This document shows, in pieces, positions 27,216 to 34,561 of a stretch of 50,958 nt of DNA. Source of the DNA: a bacterium (GTDB lineage: Bacteria; Planctomycetota; Phycisphaerae; Phycisphaerales; SM1A02); the NCBI GenBank assembly GCA_029977865.1, contig JAPOKA010000012.1:1-50958 (forward strand), given 5' to 3'. Both the position numbers and the translations under genes were made by a program. The first letter of the stretch is position 1. Each line of letters begins with the position of its first letter. Under the pieces are notes generated by a model. The model was not told the DNA's origin. It ran no database searches and was given only the letters and a program-made list of their open reading frames with translations.

Positions 27216-28220
27216 ATGCTTGAAGGCCTCTCCGCCGGCGTCGTGACCGACGTCTCCTTGACGCAACGGATCACCGACGCGCTCGACGAAGTGGAGTCGG
27301 TCTTCCGCACCCAGCTCGAGAGCGACTTTCCGGCGGTCAACGACCTCTGTCGCCATGTCGAGCGGTATCGCGGCAAGCGCCTTCGACCCATCCTGACGCT
27401 GCTCTCCGGACTTGCGGCGGCGGGAGGCGATCCGGAGCGAGGGCTGACGGCACGCCACGCCACGCTCGGGGCGGTGATCGAGATGATCCACATGGCGACG
27501 CTCGTCCACGACGACGTGCTCGACGAGGCGGAGGTGCGTCGTCGCGGCGAGACGGTGAACCGGCTCCGCGGAAACGAGACCGCGGTGATGCTCGGCGACT
27601 ACCTCATCTCGAACGCGTTTCACCTCTGCTCGAGCCTCGGTGATTATTCGCTGAATCTCGACCTCGGCGCGGTCACCAACACCGTCTGCGAGGGCGAGCT
27701 CTTGCAGCTGCACCATCGCGACGATCTCTCCCTCGACGAGCGAACCTATCTCGCGATCGTCCGCCGCAAGACCGCCTCGCTCGTGGGGGCCTGCGGCAGG
27801 CTCGGCGCTCGGCTCGCCGGCGGATCGCCGCAGTCGGAAGCAGCCCTCGAGGCATTCGGTGTCGCTGCCGGCGTGGCCTTCCAGATCCAGGACGACCTCC
27901 TCGACCTCACGGGCGACCCCGAGATCGTGGGCAAGACCCTCGGCCGGGACCTTGAGAAAGGCAAATTGACCCTTCCGTCGGTCCTGCTGCTCGCCTCGGC
28001 CGAGGCGGCCGACCGCGATGACGTGCTCGCGGCGATCGTGGCCCGCGATTCCGGAATGTTGCGGACGGCCCTGATGCGGTTTGGCGCCATCGAGGCGACC
28101 CTCGAGCGGGCCCGGGGGTTCGTGCGTGAGGCGAAGGCGAATCTCGAGGTGCTGCCCGAGAGTCCCGCCCGCGATCTGCTCGGCTCGCTCGCGGACGCGG
28201 TGCTCGATCGATCGAGTTGA
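27216..28220 (+). CDS. Polyprenyl diphosphate synthase (canonical, long-chain type)
   Basis: 334 aa. Condenses isopentenyl diphosphate units onto an allylic primer. All family marks are intact: YRGKRLRPIL, first Asp-rich motif HDDVLDEAEVRRRGETVN, KTASLVGACGRLGA, second motif FQIQDDLLDLTGD and GKTLGRDLEKGKLTLP. Small residues before the first motif (IHMATLVHDD) suggest a long product, such as the octa- or heptaprenyl tail of menaquinone. It serves as a useful contrast to the fused, divergent synthase at 15878-18016. Downstream is a thioredoxin-like gene with its own promoter. Confidence 0.93.
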   Translation: MLEGLSAGVVTDVSLTQRITDALDEVESVFRTQLESDFPAVNDLCRHVERYRGKRLRPILTLLSGLAAAGGDPERGLTARHATLGAVIEMIHMATLVHDDVLDEAEVRRRGETVNRLRGNETAVMLGDYLISNAFHLCSSLGDYSLNLDLGAVTNTVCEGELLQLHHRDDLSLDERTYLAIVRRKTASLVGACGRLGARLAGGSPQSEAALEAFGVAAGVAFQIQDDLLDLTGDPEIVGKTLGRDLEKGKLTLPSVLLLASAEAADRDDVLAAIVARDSGMLRTALMRFGAIEATLERARGFVREAKANLEVLPESPARDLLGSLADAVLDRSS

Positions 28221-28276
28221 TCTCGACCTCGCCCCGATGCCGGGATTGCCCATTGGGTTCTGGCCGCTCCGACCGA

Positions 28277-28282
28277 TAGCAT
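28277..28282 (+). promoter_or_regulatory. -10 element TAGCAT upstream of the thioredoxin-like gene
   Basis: TAGCAT predicts a start near 28289 and a leader of about 25 nt. Confidence 0.4.
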
Positions 28283-28313
28283 CGACGATTCAAGAGTCGT
28301 CCCGGAGCCCGCC

Positions 28314-29507
28314 ATGATCTCCATGATCCCGAAGATTCAGCGCCACTCGGTCCCTTCGTTCGCCGGCGCTGTCCTGCTGGCCGCAGCCTGCTCGCTCGCT
28401 GCGACCGCGTCGCCCCAGCAGCAATCCGACGCCACCGACTCGGTGCCGCGGGAGTGGCTCGAGCGCCTCGATCGCGCCGACCGCGCCTCGGTCGACATGC
28501 TCGTTGGATTCGAAGCGCCGGCGTTGCCGACCGATGCGACCTGGATCGGAGCGAGCCCTGGTTCGCTCGAGAGCCTGCGCGGCAAGGTGGTGGTGCTGCA
28601 GTCCTTCAACACGCGTTCGAGCGGACGCCGCGCGGCCGACCGACTCGCCGCGAGCCTTGACGAGTCCTCGCCCAAGGATCTCGCGGTGGTGCTGGTGCAT
28701 ACCCCCGACGGTGCCGACAAGGCGTCGACGGTGCTCGAGCGTCAGCCGATCGCCTACCCGGTCCTGGTCGATGCCAACGGCGCGATCTGCGATGCCTACG
28801 GCTTCTTCAAGCGGCCCACCAACCTCGTCATCGATCGCCAGGGCAACGTTCGCTACGCGGGCTTGACCCCCGACGGCGTGGCGGCGGCGGTCGCGCAGCT
28901 GGGCCGAGAGAAGTTCGATCCGGATCAGCCCCCCAAGAAGCGCGAGGCTCCCAAGGTCGATGCCCCTGCGGCGGCGTTCCCGACCTTCAACGCTCCGGTC
29001 GGTCGAGCGCGTGATCTTCGCGGCCAGCGGGCCCCGGAGTTCACCGTCGATCGCTGGCTCACCGGCGCGGCGAACCCCGGCAATCGCCTGCTGGTGGTCG
29101 ACTTCTTCGCGACCTGGTGCGGGCCGTGCATCGCGGCGGTCCCGCATATGAACTCGCTGGCGGCGGCGTATCCGCAGGATGTCTGCGTGATCGGGCTCAC
29201 CGACGAGTCAAAGAGCAAGTTCGACACCGGCCTGGTCAAGATCAACAAGAAGATGCGCGACTTCGGCTACGCCCTCGCAAGCGATCCGCAGGGCCGATTC
29301 AAGAGTGGATTCGCGGTGCAGGCGATTCCGCACGTGGCGATCATCTCGCCGGACGGCATCGTCCGATGGCAGGGACATCCCAACAGCCTCGACGACGCGG
29401 CGATGCGCAGCCTGATTCAGGCCAACCGTGCCATGGTCTCCGCGGCTGGCGGTGCGGCCGGGGGCGATGGCACGCCTCCCAAGCGCTGGACCGGCGGACG
29501 AAGCTGA
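28314..29507 (+). CDS. Exported protein with two thioredoxin-like domains, only the second redox-active
   Basis: 397 aa. A signal peptide (FAGAVLLAAACSLAATA) sends it out of the cytoplasm. Residues ~60-195 form a thioredoxin/AhpC-TSA-like domain (LRGKVVVLQSFNTRSSGRR) in which the CxxC site is missing; cis-Pro-like FKRPTNLVIDRQGNVRYAG is kept. A Lys/Pro-rich linker leads to a second, TlpA-like domain with the active site FFATWCGPCIAAVPHM and IPHVAIISPDGIVRW. The protein probably reduces or isomerises disulphides outside the membrane, with the first domain as a binding or scaffold module. It converges with panC, 9 bp apart. Confidence 0.87.
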   Translation: MISMIPKIQRHSVPSFAGAVLLAAACSLAATASPQQQSDATDSVPREWLERLDRADRASVDMLVGFEAPALPTDATWIGASPGSLESLRGKVVVLQSFNTRSSGRRAADRLAASLDESSPKDLAVVLVHTPDGADKASTVLERQPIAYPVLVDANGAICDAYGFFKRPTNLVIDRQGNVRYAGLTPDGVAAAVAQLGREKFDPDQPPKKREAPKVDAPAAAFPTFNAPVGRARDLRGQRAPEFTVDRWLTGAANPGNRLLVVDFFATWCGPCIAAVPHMNSLAAAYPQDVCVIGLTDESKSKFDTGLVKINKKMRDFGYALASDPQGRFKSGFAVQAIPHVAIISPDGIVRWQGHPNSLDDAAMRSLIQANRAMVSAAGGAAGGDGTPPKRWTGGRS

Positions 29508-29516
29508 CCCCGCGAT

Positions 29517-30368
29517 TCACCGCCAGATCGTCGCGGGGGCGTTGTCGATCAGCCGCACGCTTCCGAGCCGCGCGGCGATGAGCAGCCGCGCCGGCCGACG
29601 GAAGTCCTCGATCGGCTGCAGCCCGTCTGCGTCGCGCACCGCGGCGTACTCGATCGCAAGCCCGTGGGACTCGAGGGTCTCGCGCATGAGTTGCTCCGCG
29701 GTCGCGGGCCGCTGCGCCGCGTGCGCCACCTGGAGAGCCTTGGACAGGCCGAGGGCCTGGGGTCGCTCCGCCTCGCTCAAGTAGCGATTGCGACTGCTCA
29801 TCGCGAGACCGTCGGGCTCGCGAACGGTCGGGCCGCGGAGGATCCGGAGATTCGGCCAACGGTTCTCGCCGCTGCGGTCGGACTCGACCATGGATTCGAT
29901 CACGCGCAGTTGCTGGTAGTCCTTCTCGCCGAAGATCGCCGAACCGGGGCGGGCGAGGTCGAAGAGGCGTGCCACCACCTGCGCGACCCCTGCGAAGTGG
30001 CCGGGGCGGCAGCGATCTTCAAGGCCCGGACACGTCGCGACTTGAGGCAGCGCCATCTCGAGGGCTTCTGCGCGGGCCGAGTCGACTCCTCGCGGATAGA
30101 GGTCCTCGACGCTCGGGATCCAGCAGGCGGTGGCGCCGCAAGCGGAAGCCAGGTCCAAGTCGGCTTCGAGAGTCCGCGGGTAGCGATCGAAGTCCTCGCC
30201 AGGGCCGAACTGGGTGGGGTTCACGAAGATCGAGACCACGGTGGGGGCGCCGGTGGCCGCGGCGAGCCGAATCAGAGATCCATGACCCTCGTGCAGGGCG
30301 CCCATTGTGGGCACGAGGCACGCGGACTCGAGGGCCGACAGCTCCGCGAGAGTGGTGATGCATCGCAT
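29517..30368 (-). CDS. panC: Pantothenate synthetase (pantoate-beta-alanine ligase)
   Basis: Last step of vitamin B5 synthesis: pantoate + beta-alanine + ATP. 283 aa. Motifs: PTMGALHEGHGSLI (ATP-binding HxGH), SIFVNPTQFGPGEDFDRYPR, CRPGHFAGVAQVVARLF, GEKDYQQLRVI and the KMSKS-like AMSSRNRYLS. The ATG at 30368 (MRCITTLAEL) matches the family's start; the open frame runs 25 codons further but without similarity. It lies 34 nt downstream of the secreted-protein gene and may share its transcript. panB and panD are not in the window. Confidence 0.95.
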   Translation of the reverse strand: MRCITTLAELSALESACLVPTMGALHEGHGSLIRLAAATGAPTVVSIFVNPTQFGPGEDFDRYPRTLEADLDLASACGATACWIPSVEDLYPRGVDSARAEALEMALPQVATCPGLEDRCRPGHFAGVAQVVARLFDLARPGSAIFGEKDYQQLRVIESMVESDRSGENRWPNLRILRGPTVREPDGLAMSSRNRYLSEAERPQALGLSKALQVAHAAQRPATAEQLMRETLESHGLAIEYAAVRDADGLQPIEDFRRPARLLIAARLGSVRLIDNAPATIWR

Positions 30369-30402
30369 GTGGTAGGGACCGACTCGCGCGTCCGTGTGCC
30401 CG

Positions 30403-31071
30403 CTACCAGAGCAGCAGCACCGAGCCCGCAAGAAACAGGCCACCGGCCAACATGACCGCGGGCGGGCGGGAGATCGGTTGAAGCCGCACGGACAGGAGCA
30501 GGGTCAGTCCCCCGGCCGCGAACAGCCCGAAGCTGAAAGGCAGGACTGATGCCGATCGATTGTCGATCGTGAGGACGAGTTCACCCCCGTAGAGACTGGA
30601 AGGATCCGCGGATGCGGCGTCATCGGGCACCCAGCCGTTGGGGATCAGCGGAGTCAATTCCCCGCCGAAATCGCGGGTGCGATTGGCGAAGAGCCACGCT
30701 GATTCACCCACCCGTGGGAGCGGCCAGTACCCCGGAAAGACGTGCGGCGATGCTCCATCTCGTACGGAGCGTCGCCAGTAGAGCACCGGCAATCGGTCGC
30801 CGACGGAGATTCCCTCGCCGGACTCGACCCGATCGACCTGAAACACACCGCGGTAGTTCCACTCGTCGTAACCGTCGGTGAGCAACTGGTCGACCTCGAT
30901 CGACTGGAGCGTGCCGTGGACGATTGCATCGGCCTTGCCCGCGAGTTCCTCTGCCGAGAGCACGCCTGACTCCGAGCCGGTAGGGGGCTCCGACTCGAGT
31001 TCGAAGGATCCGGAAGAGTCGCCGCATATCGCGACGAGGGCCAGCACGGTGCCGATTGCTCTTCCGATCAT
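30403..31071 (-). CDS. Secreted or membrane-anchored protein of unknown function
   Basis: 222 aa, family not recognised. An N-terminal hydrophobic segment (IGTVLALVAICG) is a signal or anchor. The middle has the beta-rich pattern seen in small extracellular domains: ADAIVHGTLQSIEVDQ, YRGVFQVDRVESGEGISVGD, ESAWLFANRTRDFGG. Two C-terminal hydrophobic helices (FGLFAAGGLTLLLSVRL, PAVMLAGGLFLAGSVLLLW) tie it to the membrane, leaving the domain outside. It precedes panC on the same strand, though no functional link is apparent. A TAGTCT -10 lies 53 nt upstream. Confidence 0.65.
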   Translation of the reverse strand: MIGRAIGTVLALVAICGDSSGSFELESEPPTGSESGVLSAEELAGKADAIVHGTLQSIEVDQLLTDGYDEWNYRGVFQVDRVESGEGISVGDRLPVLYWRRSVRDGASPHVFPGYWPLPRVGESAWLFANRTRDFGGELTPLIPNGWVPDDAASADPSSLYGGELVLTIDNRSASVLPFSFGLFAAGGLTLLLSVRLQPISRPPAVMLAGGLFLAGSVLLLW

Positions 31072-31123
31072 GGGGGTCGCTCCGAGAGGAGAGCAAGTCC
31101 GGTCAGGATCGCGTCAGTTCGGG

Positions 31124-31129
31124 AGACTA
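31124..31129 (-). promoter_or_regulatory. -10 element TAGTCT of the minus-strand transcript
   Basis: TAGTCT on the minus strand; start near 31117, leader about 46 nt to the ATG at 31071. Confidence 0.45.
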
Positions 31130-31167
31130 CCAGACCTCATCATCGACGCAGACGATCCGCGGGACCG

Positions 31168-31173
31168 TAGCAT
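31168..31173 (+). promoter_or_regulatory. -10 element TAGCAT of the DUF58/transglutaminase operon
   Basis: TAGCAT on the plus strand, 39 bp from the divergent TAGTCT. Start near 31180, leader about 50 nt to the ATG at 31229. Confidence 0.4.
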
Positions 31174-31228
31174 CGATCGAAGGCGAGATCGTCCCATCGA
31201 GTCCCGCGTAGTTCGTCGAGATCCCAGC

Positions 31229-32500
31229 ATGATCGACCCCTGGGCGACGCCGCCCGCATCAACTCGGATTCTCGGATGGTCGGAGGCGGCCGCGCCGCCG
31301 TCGTGGGCAGAGGTCGAGGAGGCCCTCCGATGCTCCGAGTTCAAAGTCGACTCGGTTGAACTGCTGGAGTCGAGTTCCTCCGGAGGAACCGCACTGGCTC
31401 GCTCGGTCGATGCGCCCGCCATCCTGGTTTCGATCGACCCTTCGGACGGAGGAAAGCGGGATGCCTCGGCGCCGGAGGCGGTGGCGTGCGCGCGTTGGGA
31501 GCTTGGATTGGAGACGCTCTTGCCGCCGGCGAGGGATCTTTCCGGAGCGGAGGTGCTGGTGCAGCGACTTGTCTCGATGCACCGCGCGCTCGCCCGTCTC
31601 GGATGCGGCCTTGCCTCGCTGGATGTCGACACCGGTCGATGGAGGTTCGGGACCGAACTCGACCGGTTCATCGACGGGCCGCCACCGGCCTCCGAGGAAC
31701 TGTGGACCGTTCGAGTCCACCGGCGGCAAGACCGATCGGGAACCTGGCTGGCTACCGAGGGCTTGTGCCGTTGCGGGAAGTTCGAGCTGGAATTGCTCGC
31801 CGTGCCCGAGTCCTTGGCTCCCGCTGCCGCGGGCTTGCTCGATGCGGTGGCGCCTCTGTACCTCGAAGGTGCTCCCCCAGCCGGCGATGAGTGGAGCATC
31901 GGCCCAGGTGTCTCGATCACCCTGCGGCCCCTCGAGGAGGTCATCGTTCGTCTGCCGCCCGAGTCGATCGGTCACAGTGAGGATCGACGCGCCTTGGGCG
32001 CGTCGGGCCCGCGAGCGGTCATCTGTGAAGTCCTCCAGCCGAATCGCTCGGAGCCAGGCTCGTTCACGCCCTTTGCGCTGCTTGAGCAGGCCGCACTCGG
32101 CGCGGTGGCGCTGCACCGCAGCGGAGCGGAGGCGCAGCGACTGCGGAAGCTGGTCGCGGCCCAAGGGCCGCTGCTCGTCTTCGCTGCCGACGCGGTAGGA
32201 CGTCACCTCGATGGCCACGGCGGGCTCGACTCCGGCCCGCGACTCCTGGTGGCGTTGGCCGAGAGCGGCCGGGAGGTCTCCTGGGCCGAGGTGGTGGGTC
32301 GCGCTGCGTCCGGGCTGCTGGCACGTCCTGTCGATACCGCCGGCCGAGCCGTTCCGGGGCTGCCGGCCGCGGTGGCACCGATCGAAGCGGTGGTCGATTG
32401 GCGTCTGATGATCTCGGGTGCGGAGCACGGTCCGATGAACCCCGACTCCGCCATCGACGCGGTGATCTCCTGGAGCCGCGCTCGGAGTCTCCCGTCATGA
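31229..32500 (+). CDS. Unknown 423-aa protein heading the DUF58/transglutaminase operon
   Basis: Not recognised. It has no signal peptide or transmembrane helix. The N-terminal third contains WSEAAAPPSWAEVEEALRC and VDAPAILVSIDPSDGG; the middle holds ALARLGCGLASLDVDTGRWRF and the beta-rich WTVRVHRRQDRSGTWLATEG; the C-terminal part is helical (FALLEQAALGAVALHRSGAE, LLVALAESGREVSWAEVVG). No Walker motif is seen, so it is not the MoxR ATPase that usually sits here. The composition and translational coupling (its TGA overlaps the next ATG as ATGA) argue for a real gene that works with the operon. The start at 31229 is the first ATG after the putative promoter. Confidence 0.65.
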   Translation: MIDPWATPPASTRILGWSEAAAPPSWAEVEEALRCSEFKVDSVELLESSSSGGTALARSVDAPAILVSIDPSDGGKRDASAPEAVACARWELGLETLLPPARDLSGAEVLVQRLVSMHRALARLGCGLASLDVDTGRWRFGTELDRFIDGPPPASEELWTVRVHRRQDRSGTWLATEGLCRCGKFELELLAVPESLAPAAAGLLDAVAPLYLEGAPPAGDEWSIGPGVSITLRPLEEVIVRLPPESIGHSEDRRALGASGPRAVICEVLQPNRSEPGSFTPFALLEQAALGAVALHRSGAEAQRLRKLVAAQGPLLVFAADAVGRHLDGHGGLDSGPRLLVALAESGREVSWAEVVGRAASGLLARPVDTAGRAVPGLPAAVAPIEAVVDWRLMISGAEHGPMNPDSAIDAVISWSRARSLPS

Positions 32501-32829
32501 GCCAGCGCGATCTCGAACCGATGGCGGAGCAGTCGGCTCGGTCCGACGAAGAGCTCGACGTGGTTCGTGTGCTCGCAGCGGCCAACCGGGTCCGCGCGAG
32601 GGCGAGGACACTGCGACGGGCGTCCGGCACGGCCGCCTGGATTGCGGCAGGATCGGGATTCGTGGGCGCTGCGGTGATGCTGTGGGCTGAGGGTGGCTCG
32701 ATCCTCGCCGTGTCCACGCTGCTTCCCTCAATCCTGCTGCTGGCGGTGGTCACGCGACGACTGATCGCCGCAAGGCGAAACGGCTCGTTGTCGGCGGAGT
32801 GCCGCGGTACCCTTGGGTCGGGCGTCTGA
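32497..32829 (+). CDS. Small membrane protein with two helices
   Basis: 110 aa, no family recognised. A charged, probably helical N-terminus (DEELDVVRVLAAANRVRARAR) is followed by two transmembrane helices (AAWIAAGSGFVGAAVMLWA and ILAVSTLLPSILLLAVV) with a short loop between. The ATG overlaps the preceding stop (ATGA), so translation is coupled. It is likely an accessory membrane part of the operon. Confidence 0.7.
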   Translation: MSQRDLEPMAEQSARSDEELDVVRVLAAANRVRARARTLRRASGTAAWIAAGSGFVGAAVMLWAEGGSILAVSTLLPSILLLAVVTRRLIAARRNGSLSAECRGTLGSGV

Positions 32830-32864
32830 TCGCTGGACCGGTGGGAGCGACTTGGAGAAGCGGT

Positions 32865-33386
32865 ATGGGTGCAACGGATAGCGTGCGGCTGCGGCGAGTC
32901 TCGACGGTCCTGCGAATCGCCTTGTTCCTGGTCGGAACGACCAGCGTCATGGTGGCCTGCCAGGGCTATCACGCCTCCGGGCGGGTCATCGAAGGCGACT
33001 ACGACTTCATCTCGGTGGTGCCATCGAACGATCCGAGACTCGGCGCCAAGGGCGTGCCCGGAGCCCGCATCAGCTTCGTCCGCGACCCCGGTCGACTCAA
33101 CGAGGCCACCGCGGGGAGCGGAACAAGTGACGGAGACGGCCGGTTCCGAATTCCGCTCGATGCCTTCGGGGCAGGATGGATGGACGAGACCTGGCTGGTG
33201 CGGGCGGTCCGCTCGCGGTTCGGGTTCGCGGAAGGCATGCTGAGGCTGCCAAGTCCGACCTCCTCTGAACAACTGTTGATCGTGATTCGGCGGGCATCCG
33301 AGCAGGAAGTGACCGACTTTGAACGTCAGCGCCGCCGCGGCGACGAGAACCTCTTCCAAGAGGCCGACCTGTGGCGGACTCCGTAG
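32865..33386 (+). CDS. Small lipoprotein or exported protein with Ig-like fold
   Basis: 173 aa. The ATG at 32865 has GGAG 7 nt upstream. A signal of the lipoprotein kind (IALFLVGTTSVMVAC) follows, with the lipobox near Cys30. The mature part (SGRVIEGDYDFISVV, GVPGARISFVRD, SGTSDGDGRFRIPLDAFG) resembles a carboxypeptidase-regulatory/Ig-like beta-sandwich, the kind seen in surface lipoproteins. A highly charged C-terminal tail (TDFERQRRRGDENLFQEAD) overlaps the start of the DUF58 gene by 16 bp. It probably sits at the membrane next to the operon's other products; its exact role is unknown. Confidence 0.72.
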   Translation: MGATDSVRLRRVSTVLRIALFLVGTTSVMVACQGYHASGRVIEGDYDFISVVPSNDPRLGAKGVPGARISFVRDPGRLNEATAGSGTSDGDGRFRIPLDAFGAGWMDETWLVRAVRSRFGFAEGMLRLPSPTSSEQLLIVIRRASEQEVTDFERQRRRGDENLFQEADLWRTP

Positions 33387-34561
33387 CTGCCCTGTCGACC
33401 AAGTCCGGCGGAGGCGCCTCGACCACCAGCCCACGCCGGCGGTCGCGGCGATATCGATACCGGATTCGCCTCTCCGGCATCCTCTACCTGCTGGTGACGG
33501 TTCTCATCGGCTTGGCCGCGGCGACCCGGCCGAACAACCTCCTGGTGTGGATCTTCGGCTTGCTGCTCGGATCGATCCTCGTCTCCGGAGCTGTTTCGGG
33601 GTTCATGCTGATGCGGGTGACGGTCGAGCGCCTCGATCCCCGCCGCGCCGTCGTCGGCGAGGCGACCACGATTCGATACGAGGTGCGCAACGAGTCGCGC
33701 CGACGGAGCGCGTTCGCCTTGAGGATCCGCGAGCGTCGTGTCGGAACTGCGGAAGAGTGTGAGTCGATCGCCGACTCGTCGCCGGCCTGGGTGGTGCACG
33801 TGGGGCCGAGAGAGTCGGTGCATGCGGAGACCGAGTGGACGCCCGCGCAGCGGGGGAGGGTGACCTTCACCGAGGTCGAGGTCGGAAGCAGCTTCCCGTT
33901 CGGCCTGCTCGAGAAGCTGGTTTGGCTCGCGCTCCCGGGCGAGGTTCTGGTGCATCCCCGCAGCTTGCCGCTGCGCGACGAGGTGCTGGCGGCGATCCAG
34001 TCGGGGCGCTTTGGCGGTCTGGATCTGGCTCGGCGGCCGGGGGCCGGCGAGGACTACTTCGGCGTCCGCGAGTATCGACCGGGCGACAGCATTCGTCAGG
34101 TCGCCTGGAAGCGGCTGGCCGGACTGGATCAACTCGCCATCATCGAGCGTTCGAGCAACGGTCCTCCGCGGCTCGCGATCGCCCTCGACCTTCGAACCCC
34201 GCCGGAGCGCCTGCGCGAACTTGGCGAGCCGCGCGACCTCGAGGAGCGGGCAATCGTGCTGGTCGCGTCGTTGGCGCGGTCCGCCATGCAGTCCGGATTC
34301 GAGGTCGGCCTCGAAGTCCTCGGACTGGAGGCTCCGCGACTGCCGGTGCGGATCGGACATCGTCACCTCGAGCGGCTCATGGGCACTCTGGCGGCGCTTG
34401 ATCTGGCCCAGCGACGGCGGGCAGAGGCGGTGAGAACACCGACGGAATCGCGCACGCTCGCGGTGACGATTCAGCCCGGCCGGGCCGGTGCCGGCGAGTC
34501 CGAGTGGTCGATCTCCTCCAGCCAGTTCGAACGCATCCTGCAGGTGGAGACGCCGGCATGA
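33371..34561 (+). CDS. DUF58 domain protein
   Basis: 396 aa from a GTG inside the previous gene. A basic N-terminus precedes two hydrophobic helices (ILYLLVTVLIGLAAATRP, LLVWIFGLLLGSILVSGAVS). A beta-rich periplasmic-type region follows (RRAVVGEATTIRYEVRNESRR), then the signature of DUF58: GEDYFGVREYRPGDSIRQVAW, KRLAGLDQLAIIER. DUF58 proteins resemble von Willebrand A folds and normally work with a MoxR ATPase and a transglutaminase; only the last is nearby. Its last codons overlap the next gene (ATGA). Confidence 0.9.
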   Translation: MADSVAALSTKSGGGASTTSPRRRSRRYRYRIRLSGILYLLVTVLIGLAAATRPNNLLVWIFGLLLGSILVSGAVSGFMLMRVTVERLDPRRAVVGEATTIRYEVRNESRRRSAFALRIRERRVGTAEECESIADSSPAWVVHVGPRESVHAETEWTPAQRGRVTFTEVEVGSSFPFGLLEKLVWLALPGEVLVHPRSLPLRDEVLAAIQSGRFGGLDLARRPGAGEDYFGVREYRPGDSIRQVAWKRLAGLDQLAIIERSSNGPPRLAIALDLRTPPERLRELGEPRDLEERAIVLVASLARSAMQSGFEVGLEVLGLEAPRLPVRIGHRHLERLMGTLAALDLAQRRRAEAVRTPTESRTLAVTIQPGRAGAGESEWSISSSQFERILQVETPA

